A stretch of 64,000 nt of DNA from Prochlorococcus marinus XMU1410 (GTDB lineage Bacteria; Cyanobacteriota; Cyanobacteriia; PCC-6307; Cyanobiaceae). The stretch spans positions 310,001 to 374,000 of the forward strand of contig NZ_JAAORH010000001.1 in the NCBI RefSeq assembly GCF_017696085.1, given 5' to 3'. Shown here in pieces: positions 14,197 through 21,545 of the stretch; position 1 is the first letter of the stretch, and every line of letters begins with the position of its first letter. The notes beneath the pieces are model-generated. The model ran no database searches. It saw nothing but the letters and a program-made list of their open reading frames with translations, and was not told the DNA's origin. The position numbers were made by a program, and so were the translations under genes.

Positions 14197-14234
14197 AACT
14201 AATAGTATATATGTACTATAGCAAGTTATTAGTT
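14197..14234. promoter_or_regulatory. Nested inverted repeats upstream of the DUF3104-like gene
   Basis: The outer arms are AACTAATA (14197-14204) and TATTAGTT (14227-14234). The inner arms are ATAGTA (14202-14207) and TACTAT (14214-14219). They sit 8-45 bases upstream of the minus-strand start at 14189, where an operator or promoter would be expected. No named regulator can be assigned. Confidence 0.35.
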
Positions 14235-14286
14235 TTGTTGCTGAACTTTGAATTATTTAGCAAACTAGGGGTAATTCAAAAATAAA

Positions 14287-14379
14287 ATGGAATCAACTGA
14301 AATTGCTATATTTTCAACATTATTGGGGTTAATCTTAGCTTTAACTGACGCTTATATAGAAAGAAATATTCCTGGATAA
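14287..14379 (+). CDS. Small single-span membrane peptide (30 aa)
   Basis: ATG at 14287 begins MESTEIAIFSTLLGLILALT and ends ERNIPG with TAA. One hydrophobic segment (about 7-20) is followed by a short charged tail. In size and topology it resembles the tiny subunits of cyanobacterial photosystems or cytochrome b6f, but I cannot match it to a named subunit. There is no strong Shine-Dalgarno. It lies between two minus-strand genes in an otherwise empty gap. Confidence 0.5.
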   Translation: MESTEIAIFSTLLGLILALTDAYIERNIPG

Positions 14380-14396
14380 TATTTCCAATTCATTTT

Positions 14397-14528
14397 TTAA
14401 ATTAAATAAGATTTAAGCTGGTCTAATATGTCGGCACGGTTGGAAACTAATTTTGTAAAAACTAAATAGATCAACCCTCCCATTGCAAGTCTTCCGTTAA
14501 TTTTTTCTAACTGCTTTAGTTTTCTCAA
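14397..14528 (-). CDS. Minimal high-light-inducible (HLIP/Hli)-like peptide, TTG start
   Basis: A 43-residue reading frame starts at TTG 14526-14528, with AAGGG placed 6 bases upstream as ribosome binding site and an in-frame stop just before it. It carries the chlorophyll-binding signature ExxNGRxAMxG (LEKINGRLAMGGLIYLVF), followed by a hydrophobic run and a polar tail. Hlips are single-helix thylakoid proteins that bind chlorophyll and carotenoid and protect photosystems under high light. Compared with most it has a very short N-terminus and an unusual C-terminal tail (ADILDQLKSYLI). The family call rests on the motif. Confidence 0.72.
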   Translation of the reverse strand: MRKLKQLEKINGRLAMGGLIYLVFTKLVSNRADILDQLKSYLI

Positions 14529-14639
14529 AAATTACCCTTGCTGTTAAATAAAATTTAAAGGGTATAGAAAATAAAAAAGTATTGATTACTTCAAAATTAA
14601 AAAAAATTATAGAAATATTATTTCAAACACGAATTAAAT

Positions 14640-14777
14640 TTAAAGCCAAGCTTCTTTCATCTCAAGATAAAGTCTCTCGCTCTCGTCAGAATTAATTTTA
14701 CTGTCTGAATAGGATTGTTGCTGTTGCTGTTGTTGCTGCTGAGTTGAGTTAGTATTAGAATTTCGGACTTCGCTCAT
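14640..14777 (-). CDS. Small glutamine-tract protein (45 aa)
   Basis: ATG at 14775-14777 starts MSEVRNSNTNST, followed by nine consecutive glutamines. A polar linker and an ordered-looking end (SDESERLYLEMKEAWL) come next. The tract alternates CAG and CAA codons, so it is not a pure triplet-repeat expansion and looks maintained as protein. No family is recognised. The acidic amphipathic C-terminus may be the functional part. Confidence 0.5.
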   Translation of the reverse strand: MSEVRNSNTNSTQQQQQQQQQSYSDSKINSDESERLYLEMKEAWL

Positions 14778-14894
14778 TTAGAAGGGGTTAATAATTGTGT
14801 TTATTCTCTCATATTTAGAGCTTTTTTTGTCAACTTAAATTCTTAAATTTTATTTAAATTTTCTACGTTTTTAATTTTTCTGTTTTGAGTGAAT

Positions 14895-14996
14895 TTATTT
14901 CGCTACAGTAGTTTTGGTATAAAGGAATTTAACTTCCCAATATACAATTCCTAGGAAGATAGCACTTGCAATAATAATTTCAGAAATGGCTAACAT
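14895..14996 (-). CDS. Small single-span membrane peptide (33 aa)
   Basis: ATG at 14994-14996 starts MLAISEIIIASAIFLGIVYW, one clear transmembrane segment. A short basic tail (EVKFLYTKTTVAK) follows. Such peptides are common in thylakoid complexes, but this one is not recognised. It lies between the Gln-tract peptide and the antiporter-like gene. Confidence 0.45.
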   Translation of the reverse strand: MLAISEIIIASAIFLGIVYWEVKFLYTKTTVAK

Positions 14997-15143
14997 TTTA
15001 TTTTTCAATACTAATTTAATTTTGGTATCAATTTACACAGAATGCAATAGGTACTAATTACATTTTAGATTTTAAAATATCTTATTTAATAAAATAACGC
15101 GTCAAAATAATATAAAATTTTAAGTTAGATACATATTATTTCC

Positions 15144-15578
15144 GTGGGAAATTTCATAAATTCAACAACTCTTATACCTTTAATACCTTTAGTAACCTCT
15201 TTATTTATTCTTATTTTATTGGCAAGTTTTAACAGGACACTTAATAGGTTAACGAAACCAGTTACTGCACTGGTTGCATTATCTTTATTAAGTTCTGCTT
15301 TTATAAGCTCATTTGACTATTTTAAGAAAATAGAGGAAGAATTAGTTTTATCTGAATTTCTCAAATTTTTTGAAGAAAAAAATTTAGTTATACATCTCAA
15401 TTTAGCAAATGAAAAAACTATAATTTTTTTCTCATTAATAATGATATTAATTATTGGAATATCTTTTTATAAATTGCCCAGAAAAAAAGGTTATGTCTCT
15501 TTGATGATTAGCATAGGATTAATATCTTCTTCCGTGATGCTATCAATATTGCTAATAGATTTTTCAGCACTAATCTAA
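15144..15578 (+). CDS. Small membrane protein resembling the N-terminus of NDH-1/antiporter subunits
   Basis: A GTG start gives 144 residues with four predicted membrane spans (about 7-27, 38-56, 88-106, 117-142). The opening STTLIPLIPLVTSLFILILL resembles the first helices of NuoL/NdhF-type proton-translocating subunits, but the channel helices and catalytic residues are absent. Its 3' end overlaps the convergent PTOX gene by 4 bases. It is not a complete NDH subunit; a role with quinone or the terminal oxidase next door is only a guess. Confidence 0.6.
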   Translation: MGNFINSTTLIPLIPLVTSLFILILLASFNRTLNRLTKPVTALVALSLLSSAFISSFDYFKKIEEELVLSEFLKFFEEKNLVIHLNLANEKTIIFFSLIMILIIGISFYKLPRKKGYVSLMISIGLISSSVMLSILLIDFSALI

Positions 15579-16084
15579 ACTGTAGTAAGCATTGACAAAG
15601 CTTCGTTAAGTTCTTGGACATGATTTAATTCATCTTGAGCAATTTCCTTTATTTTTTGATCATTAGGATTATCTATTAAATATTTGGAATAAGTTTCAAA
15701 TGCATGTTCTTCAATTTTTATGTTGACATCATAAGCATTAGCTGGAGAGAGGAAATAATAAAAAACCATAATCCAGTAATAGACAAGCACAAGGTGTCTC
15801 GCAAAAAATCTATCAATCCAGAACCTATCTCCTCCTCTTTTCTCCATTTCTTTAAGATGCTCAGTTTCGTTAATAGCTTGATAAAAATGTTCTTTCATTA
15901 AAATCATGGTTTTCTCATTTTTAATTCCTAGGGATTCTTTAAAATGAAGAACAGAAAGAAATGCAAAATAAGGTGATCTAGCTATAACTTCTAAAACCCA
16001 AAATCTTTGTAAAGATCTACCAGAGTATATGAAGTCTAAGAAGTTAACTGTACTATTCAAGATCAAAGAATTTAATTTCTTCAT
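15575..16084 (-). CDS. ptox: Plastoquinol terminal oxidase (alternative oxidase family)
   Basis: Di-iron oxidase on the thylakoid face that passes electrons from plastoquinol to oxygen, a safety valve for photosynthetic electron flow. The iron ligands expected for the AOX family are visible: Glu32 in LEVIARSPYF, Glu73 and His76 in NETEHLKEM, Glu in KIEEHAFETY, and Glu/His in QDELNHVQEL. It has 169 residues, shorter than plant PTOX because transit and extra segments are missing. PTOX is found in only part of the Prochlorococcus/Synechococcus group and in some cyanophages. Confidence 0.93.
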   Translation of the reverse strand: MKKLNSLILNSTVNFLDFIYSGRSLQRFWVLEVIARSPYFAFLSVLHFKESLGIKNEKTMILMKEHFYQAINETEHLKEMEKRGGDRFWIDRFFARHLVLVYYWIMVFYYFLSPANAYDVNIKIEEHAFETYSKYLIDNPNDQKIKEIAQDELNHVQELNEALSMLTTV

Positions 16085-16239
16085 AAATTTAGTTTTTCTT
16101 TAAGTATAATTACTCATCCGCTCGAGGGCTATAACGTATTGAAGCAATTAACCAAAAATTAATATTTATAGTCTAAAAATTGTTACTTCCATTGAAATAT
16201 TTTCTTTTCATGCATTAATTGGATAGTTAAAAATTTTAT

Positions 16240-16380
16240 ATGACAACTACTGAAAAAATTGCAAATGCCAAAAAGAGAATTGATGAATTAGAAAGACTTA
16301 TAAAATATTGGAATGATTCAGATCATGATGAGGCAAAAATAGTAAATTTTACCAGTAATATTGAAAATAAAGTTGCTTAG
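16240..16380 (+). CDS. Small conserved-looking helical protein (46 aa)
   Basis: ATG at 16240 starts MTTTEKIANAKKRIDELERL and ends NIENKVA. It is charged and strongly helical, possibly a short coiled coil (KKRIDELERLIKYW). It has no membrane segment. Codon use looks coding and it stands between well-separated neighbours. No family recognised. Confidence 0.6.
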   Translation: MTTTEKIANAKKRIDELERLIKYWNDSDHDEAKIVNFTSNIENKVA

Positions 16381-16526
16381 ATTGTGATGATTAAGGTTGA
16401 TTAACTTTATCTTCTTAAAGCGATTTAATATCTTTGAGGTTTTGAATATTGTTTAATTTATAAATAGAGCAATTAAACCTATTCTCAAAAACGGTAAGGA
16501 AGAAATAATCTAAAAGAAAAATCAAT

Positions 16527-16640
16527 ATGAAAACCTTTTCAAAAAAATATTTAGTGCCTGTTAAATTTATACCATGGGTTTTTTGGATATTTATATCTTT
16601 TACGAGTATATATTTGTGTAAGATAGCCTGGGTAAATTGA
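16527..16640 (+). CDS. Possible small membrane peptide (37 aa)
   Basis: ATG at 16527 opens MKTFSKKYLVPVKFIPWVFW, with a basic N-terminus and one hydrophobic segment (about 15-34) ending CKIAWVN. A competing 92-residue frame on the opposite strand covers the same bases, but it also overlaps the better gene at 16654. The plus-strand peptide is therefore preferred. The ribosome binding site is weak. Confidence 0.4.
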   Translation: MKTFSKKYLVPVKFIPWVFWIFISFTSIYLCKIAWVN

Positions 16641-16653
16641 ATAATTAATGAAT

Positions 16654-16977
16654 CTAGCTTCTCCTTAGCCAACCAGGAGCACCGCCAAACCAATCCGATA
16701 TATCATCTTCATTTGGGTTGAAATGATTTTCTTTATCTAGTCCATCTATTCCAAATGATTGTAAGAGGTTATCAATCCCCCCATCATTTTTTGTGCCATT
16801 TCTTCTAAAGCTGTTAGCTTTTTTCAGCCAAAGAGAGATTGTCGAATTATGGTGTGCAAACTTCTCAACATATATCCTTTCTTCTAGTGTAATTGATTTA
16901 TCTTGAGCAATTCTTTTAATTATTCCTTGGATCTTTAGTCTTTTTGCATTACTAATAAGCATTTTTGAGCAATTCAT
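16654..16977 (-). CDS. Conserved hypothetical protein (107 aa)
   Basis: A soluble protein. The helical N-terminal two thirds (KRLKIQGIIKRIAQDKSI, EERIYVEKFAHHNSTISLW) are followed by a flexible glycine/aspartate-rich end, DWFGGAPGWLRRS. The second Met (residue 5) is an alternative start. I do not recognise a family. The composition is typical for the genome. Confidence 0.62.
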   Translation of the reverse strand: MNCSKMLISNAKRLKIQGIIKRIAQDKSITLEERIYVEKFAHHNSTISLWLKKANSFRRNGTKNDGGIDNLLQSFGIDGLDKENHFNPNEDDISDWFGGAPGWLRRS

Positions 16978-17230
16978 TATTCTTTTTATAGGAAGGATTA
17001 CTAAATATATCTTGTCAATGTTAATTTCAACAAATTAACTGTTTTAAGAGGTTTTTAAGCAAGAAAAGTCTTAAGACACTAAAAAAAGGGATAAATAAGT
17101 TACGAATGATACTTTTATTAATTTATCAAACTTATAACTCATAGAAATTAGATAAAAAAAATCAATCTATTTTCAAAGACTTTTTTAAAATTAAGAAAAG
17201 TCGATGCAGCCGTTGCATAATGGTAAGTTT

Positions 17231-17246
17231 GTACTAGTATTAGTAC
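17231..17246. promoter_or_regulatory. Inverted repeat GTACTA-N4-TAGTAC upstream of a small gene
   Basis: Six-base arms with a four-base spacer lie 17-33 bases before the ATG at 17264. Just upstream is another short dyad (TGCA...TGCA near 17204). The position fits an operator or leader hairpin of the downstream gene. No regulator can be named. Confidence 0.3.
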
Positions 17247-17263
17247 AGATGTATTATTAAGAT

Positions 17264-17470
17264 ATGAAAATGATTTCGTCTTCTCCTTACGCCCCTTTTA
17301 ATTCAAAAGAGTGGAATTCTCTAATAAGCAAAAATGTAAAGTTTGAAAATACTCCAATAAAGATTCAAAAAAAGTTTTATAGAACTTTTACTCTAAAAAA
17401 GATTGAAAAAGATAAACTTTTGCAAGAGAAGAATGAATTGCATCAACAAATGCAACTTGTATTCGGATAG
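17264..17470 (+). CDS. Small hypothetical protein (68 aa)
   Basis: A basic, helical, soluble protein starting MKMISSSPYAPFNSKEWN and ending in a charged, probably coiled-coil part (KKIEKDKLLQEKNELHQQ). No known domain is seen. It precedes the gene at 17561 by 90 bases on the same strand. Confidence 0.55.
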   Translation: MKMISSSPYAPFNSKEWNSLISKNVKFENTPIKIQKKFYRTFTLKKIEKDKLLQEKNELHQQMQLVFG

Positions 17471-17560
17471 AAAAATATTAACTAAAAATCTTTTTATTGA
17501 ATATTATTTTACGAGATCCAATTTTTTGTTAGATTAGTAGAAATACAAGAAGGATTTAAT

Positions 17561-17851
17561 TTGGCTGTAGATCGAGAACTTTTAAAAGAAGTTACCCAAG
17601 AACTTTGGAATACCGTAAAAAAACTAAGACCTGAAATAGATCGGCAAACTCGACTTCAATTAGTTTTAAAGGCCTTATTAACTATTGGAGATTTGCCAGA
17701 TCAAATGCAAGCTGCCATGGTAGTAGGTGTTTGTGCAGAAATGGATAAAAGTGATGTTGATAATATTGAAACTAATTCACAAACTAAAGATTCAAGCGGA
17801 GTTGATACTGCTACAGGCAGAAAAGTAGTTAGAAGAAGTTCAGCTAAATAA
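17561..17851 (+). CDS. Conserved hypothetical cyanobacterial protein (96 aa), TTG start
   Basis: TTG at 17561 is preceded by AGAAGGA at good spacing and gives MAVDRELLKEVTQELWNTVK. The first 65 residues are helical and well ordered (RPEIDRQTRLQLVLKALLTI). The last 30 are a polar tail ending GRKVVRRSSAK. No membrane segment or catalytic motif is visible. Function unknown. Confidence 0.68.
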   Translation: MAVDRELLKEVTQELWNTVKKLRPEIDRQTRLQLVLKALLTIGDLPDQMQAAMVVGVCAEMDKSDVDNIETNSQTKDSSGVDTATGRKVVRRSSAK

Positions 17852-17862
17852 AACTTAAACGA

Positions 17863-18066
17863 TCATCCTTTAATTTTCTTTGATTCGTTTTTATTAATTC
17901 TATTAAATAGGTAATATGAAATTACAAGTAAAAGAGGAACGAATATTGAATGTAAAGTCATCATTAATTCTGTTTGGCCCATTCCTATAAGATTTGACTC
18001 GCTTGGAAGTTGTTCTGACCAGGTGCCAACTAAATGCCAGGCTTGAGGAATTGATAAGAAAAACAT
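17863..18066 (-). CDS. Small membrane protein (67 aa)
   Basis: It begins MFFLSIPQAWHLVGTWSEQL and has one strong transmembrane span near residues 33-54 (MMTLHSIFVPLLLVISYYLF) and a lysine-rich end. It converges with the gene at 17561 with an 11-base gap. No family recognised. Confidence 0.6.
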   Translation of the reverse strand: MFFLSIPQAWHLVGTWSEQLPSESNLIGMGQTELMMTLHSIFVPLLLVISYYLFNRINKNESKKIKG

Positions 18067-18183
18067 ATAAGAGCTATAAGTTAAGTTTATGTTCAGATAA
18101 AGATTATCATTATTGAACGTTTTAGCTTTCTTTATTCTTATTTCTTAACTAAGTATTTGTAGAGTTATAAAAAAGAAGTTGAT

Positions 18184-19713
18184 TCATAAATTTATTTTCT
18201 TAAGAAGAGTTTTAAATTCTTTTTTACCAATAATTTTTTCAGCTGCGTAAGCACCACTTGCTGAAACAGCAGGAATTCCAATACCTGGAAATGTACTTGC
18301 ACCGCAAGTAAACAAATTTTTAACTGGAGTTTTGCAACCTGGGAAAAGACCTTTTGCTGCAGATAATGCAGGGCCGTAACTACCGCAATAGGTATTGGTG
18401 AATTTTTTATGAGTGATTGGGGTTCCTAGCATCTTTAAATCAATCCTTTCATCTATATCAGGGATGAATTTTCGCACTGCATTAAGGAATATTGAACATC
18501 TTTCTTCTTTCAAATTTCTATATTCTAATTCCTTTGGATTTAGGTTTTCCCAAATTTCCCAAGGTTCATTTGCGGGAGTATATCCATGAAGAACATGTTT
18601 CCCTTCAGGGGCCATATTTTTATCTAAAACAGATGGGATTGAAAATACAGCTATATTTCTTTCTGCGGTTATACCTTTTTCCCACTCATCAACATGTATG
18701 GCATGTATTGGCAAATTTTCAAGACCATCAGCATCAAAACCTAGATGTATATGAAGGAAAGAATCACATTTATGAGGGTTCAAAACTTTTGTATTCCATC
18801 TTTTTGAAATTTCATTTGGAATTAACTTTTTTAAATTCCAAACATCAGTATTCGTGACAACAGATTCACAACTATAACTAGAACCATTATTAAGAGTTAT
18901 ACCTGTAGCTAAATTTTTATTGAAGTTAATTGTCTTTACTCTCGAAGAAAGAATTAATTCTCCTCCATTTTTTTTAAATCCATTAATTAAGGCTTTTACG
19001 ATAGATTCACTACCTCCTTTGGGGTATTCAAGGTATGAATTTGGTTCAAACCATTCATTAAATAAAGTAGCCATCGCAGCTGTATTTGTATCATGCATTG
19101 ACATACCGCTTATCAAAAAGCTCAATAAATCAACCCAATTTCTGAGAAAAGGATCCTCTAGATGATTATTTACTAAATTCCCAAAGCCTTTATTAATTTT
19201 TGGTATTTGATTGATATTAGGTAAAAATTTTGAGGTTAAATTTATTAGATCTAAGAAATTTATCGATTCGGGAGAAAATGAGAGTAAAGGTATTTTATTT
19301 ATTATTTGGCTAAGAGGTTTTATTCCGGAAATAAATGATTCCCATTCTTGAACAGATTTCTCACCTCTTAAAGTTTTAATTGTTTGTTTAAAAGGTTCTT
19401 CCCCCACATCAAGATTAAAATCGCCTTCTGGGACAATTACTTGCCAACCTTTGTATTGAAATAGTTCAACTTCTTCATCAAGTAATTTAAGAATTTGCCC
19501 TAGGGGATTAGTTGTCGGCCATTTACCTATTCCACTCCACAACGAAGGACCTGATTCGAAAGTGTAACCATTTCTTTTGAAACTGTGGGCAACACCTCCT
19601 GGCTGGCTATGAGCTTCACTTATAAGTACTTTTTTGCCTGCTAAAGCGAGAATCGAACCGCAACACAATCCCCCTATTCCACTACCTACTATTACAACAT
19701 CGTACTTTTCCAT
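18184..19713 (-). CDS. crtH: Carotenoid cis-trans isomerase (CrtH/CRTISO)
   Basis: FAD-dependent isomerase converting poly-cis-lycopene to all-trans-lycopene at the membrane, downstream of the plant-type desaturases. It has 509 residues, the usual size. The dinucleotide fold opens with VVIVGSGIGGLCCGSILAL. Conserved CRTISO segments follow (SQPGGVAHSFKRNGYTFESG, HVLHGYTPANEPWEIW, and a C-terminal FAD motif near GIGIPAVSASGAYAAEKI). No signal peptide. CrtISO-like paralogues exist, so a minor alternative is another member of the phytoene-desaturase superfamily. Confidence 0.9.
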   Translation of the reverse strand: MEKYDVVIVGSGIGGLCCGSILALAGKKVLISEAHSQPGGVAHSFKRNGYTFESGPSLWSGIGKWPTTNPLGQILKLLDEEVELFQYKGWQVIVPEGDFNLDVGEEPFKQTIKTLRGEKSVQEWESFISGIKPLSQIINKIPLLSFSPESINFLDLINLTSKFLPNINQIPKINKGFGNLVNNHLEDPFLRNWVDLLSFLISGMSMHDTNTAAMATLFNEWFEPNSYLEYPKGGSESIVKALINGFKKNGGELILSSRVKTINFNKNLATGITLNNGSSYSCESVVTNTDVWNLKKLIPNEISKRWNTKVLNPHKCDSFLHIHLGFDADGLENLPIHAIHVDEWEKGITAERNIAVFSIPSVLDKNMAPEGKHVLHGYTPANEPWEIWENLNPKELEYRNLKEERCSIFLNAVRKFIPDIDERIDLKMLGTPITHKKFTNTYCGSYGPALSAAKGLFPGCKTPVKNLFTCGASTFPGIGIPAVSASGAYAAEKIIGKKEFKTLLKKINL

Positions 19714-19752
19714 TAAATATTTACTTTACTCTTCTCGCAAAACTAATTAGTT

Positions 19753-19989
19753 TTAGACAAATGTATTAGTTGAAGTTGTAATACTTAGTACAACAGCTAG
19801 GAAAAATATGTAAGGGACTGCTTTTAGGGGAATGTATCCTTGACTTTTAGAGATGAAATCCATTGATTTAGTTACTATATGTAAACATATTAACGAGAAC
19901 TTGTTCCTTATGTGTGCCATATAATAATTTTTTTGGAAATATTTTGAAATAAAGAAATCTTTTTGGAGAGATTTTTTAACTAAGAACAT
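19753..19989 (-). CDS. Small membrane protein (up to 78 aa, true start uncertain)
   Basis: The longest frame gives 78 residues. The most protein-like part is the C-terminal 36 residues, from the internal Met MDFISKSQGYIPLKAVPYIF to the end LAVVLSITTSTNTFV, with one transmembrane segment. Internal starts at MAHIRNKFS or MDFISK are possible, and none has a clear ribosome binding site. No family recognised. Confidence 0.45.
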   Translation of the reverse strand: MFLVKKSLQKDFFISKYFQKNYYMAHIRNKFSLICLHIVTKSMDFISKSQGYIPLKAVPYIFFLAVVLSITTSTNTFV

Positions 19990-20035
19990 TTTTTATGAAG
20001 TTATCTTAGTATTTGATTCTTAGATAAGATCTATT

Positions 20036-20521
20036 ATGAAACACTTTCCTGATATTAATGAGATAAAACTATTAGAAAAAAATTCCAAAAAAAATGGTAG
20101 TGGAATTGTATATGAGGAATTGTTAGGAATATGGAAGTTTAAGTATGTATGGGGAAAGGAGTCAGATGAAATCAAAAATATACCCAGTTCGATTCTCCAA
20201 GTATTGTCGGCAAGACTCGAATTGAAAAGTAAAAATAAAGAGGATCAAATAAATTATGAAATAAAAAATTCAATTAATTTCGGATTATTAAATATTACTT
20301 TTATAGGTAGCGCAGAATTAAAAGGAATTAGACCTCTATTGGCTTTCTATTTTGAAGAATTGAAAATTAGTATTAGTAATTTTCCTATATTTAATAAAGA
20401 ATTAAAAAAACCAGAAGATAAAAAAATGCCTTTTTTCTCACTTGTAGGAATTAGCACTAAATATAATTGGTTATGTGCTCGGGGCAGAGGCGGAGGGCTT
20501 GCAATATGGGTTAAGTCTTAA
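20036..20521 (+). CDS. Hypothetical protein, possibly PAP/fibrillin-like (161 aa)
   Basis: A soluble protein with a beta-rich, lipocalin-like feel. It starts MKHFPDINEIKLLEKNSKK, contains YEELLGIWKFKYVWGKE and ends WLCARGRGGGLAIWVKS. The pattern of an early GxWxxxY-type strand and a final glycine-rich strand recalls plastid lipid-associated (fibrillin) proteins of thylakoids. The match is by eye only and weak. It converges with the Nif11-like gene, 1 base apart. Confidence 0.6.
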   Translation: MKHFPDINEIKLLEKNSKKNGSGIVYEELLGIWKFKYVWGKESDEIKNIPSSILQVLSARLELKSKNKEDQINYEIKNSINFGLLNITFIGSAELKGIRPLLAFYFEELKISISNFPIFNKELKKPEDKKMPFFSLVGISTKYNWLCARGRGGGLAIWVKS

Positions 20522-20522
20522 T

Positions 20523-20738
20523 TTAGTGGTATTCTCCTGGATGCTCTACCTTTCTTACGGTAACTTTATCAACTTTTTGTCCATTAAATCTTAAGAGATC
20601 ATCTCCTGAAAAGTCATAACCTAAGCGTTGACCTATTAGGGCTACATCATCTGCTGTAGAGGATGTAGTAACCTGCTTTTTTAATTCTTCATCAGATTGC
20701 ATCTTAATTAAAAATTTTCTTATTTCAGAAAAACTCAT
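20523..20738 (-). CDS. Stand-alone Nif11-domain small protein
   Basis: A 71-residue protein with the Nif11-like pattern, an N-terminal helical part (SEIRKFLIKMQSDEELKKQV), then ADDVALIGQRLGYDFSGDDL. In other bacteria this domain is a leader peptide for ribosomal natural products. Here there is no double-Gly cleavage site followed by a Cys/Ser/Thr-rich core and no modifying enzyme nearby, so it is probably a free-standing protein of other function. Confidence 0.72.
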   Translation of the reverse strand: MSFSEIRKFLIKMQSDEELKKQVTTSSTADDVALIGQRLGYDFSGDDLLRFNGQKVDKVTVRKVEHPGEYH

Positions 20739-20829
20739 TACAAGAATTTGATTGATTGATGTTAAAGAAATTTATAAAATCTTTTTCTTAGCAAGAACAA
20801 GATAAATAGATAATCATTATACTATTTTT

Positions 20830-21147
20830 ATGACTTACTTATTCCTCTACATAGTTGGCATAATTTTAATTTGGTGGATATATCGTGTCGGTTGGCTTGA
20901 GGCGCTCAAAACAGTAGTTAAAGTTATAGTTCCCTCAGCGCTTATTATTTTATTTAACATAAAAGCCGGAAGATTACTTTTTAAAAGTCCTGTAGTCGGT
21001 TTATTAAGCGCTTTGCCTACCTCTATTCTTATTTTTAGAGGTTCATTGCCTTTAGTTAGTTATATAAATAACTGGATTGAAAATAAAATAAATAAGTATG
21101 ATGATTCGGAAGTTATAGATACTGATTCTGTGCCTTTAGATGATTAA
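20830..21147 (+). CDS. Conserved small membrane protein (105 aa)
   Basis: Three hydrophobic segments (about 3-19, 27-43, 54-75) starting MTYLFLYIVGIILIWWIYRV, followed by an acidic tail ending DSEVIDTDSVPLDD. No catalytic motif. It converges with the next minus-strand gene, 1 base apart. Function unknown. Confidence 0.62.
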   Translation: MTYLFLYIVGIILIWWIYRVGWLEALKTVVKVIVPSALIILFNIKAGRLLFKSPVVGLLSALPTSILIFRGSLPLVSYINNWIENKINKYDDSEVIDTDSVPLDD

Positions 21148-21148
21148 T

Positions 21149-21541
21149 TTAATCAAATCCAAGAAATAATTCTTTGTGTACAACAAGAACATCAAATAAA
21201 GTTGTTCCATGAATAGGACTCAATGGGATTTTGTCTATATTCAATGCTTCTGCGCAAATTAAATGAGCATCCCATTTTGCATTGTGATCACTTATTTCAA
21301 TTGACCAATCAATTACTTTTTTGAAATGATCTGGCATCTCCGAACCAATTTTTCTGCAAATTTGACATAGAACTGACAAAAGAGGAGGCTTTGATGGCCT
21401 TTTTAAATCTTTAATAAGACTAGGCTGCGTAAAAACACTTGTATAGCGGATGTAGTCTATTAATTCATATTCTTCTTTAGTAAGAGCTGCTTTATCTAAT
21501 GCTCTTTCAAATTCGTCTATGGGGGTTATGGGCCTATCCAA
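21149..21541 (-). CDS. Conserved hypothetical cyanobacterial protein (130 aa)
   Basis: A soluble, mostly helical protein. It starts MDRPITPIDEFERALDKAAL, has two Cys in the middle (SVLCQICRKIG) and one later (HLICAEALN), and ends HKELFLGFD. It follows tatA by 4 bases on the same strand, so it may be cotranscribed. The CxxC could bind metal or be redox active, but no domain was recognised. Confidence 0.65.
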   Translation of the reverse strand: MDRPITPIDEFERALDKAALTKEEYELIDYIRYTSVFTQPSLIKDLKRPSKPPLLSVLCQICRKIGSEMPDHFKKVIDWSIEISDHNAKWDAHLICAEALNIDKIPLSPIHGTTLFDVLVVHKELFLGFD

Positions 21542-21545
21542 AATA

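Noticed and set aside
16415-16693. Minus-strand frame of 92 codons
   Set aside because: It overlaps the better-supported 107-residue gene in another frame and has poor protein-like quality.
18492-19165. Two plus-strand frames of 121 and 81 codons
   Set aside because: Both are antisense to the carotenoid isomerase coding region.
20523-20738. Lanthipeptide (prochlorosin) precursor
   Set aside because: No core peptide with Cys/Ser/Thr, no Gly-Gly site and no modifying enzyme nearby; the Nif11 domain alone is not enough.
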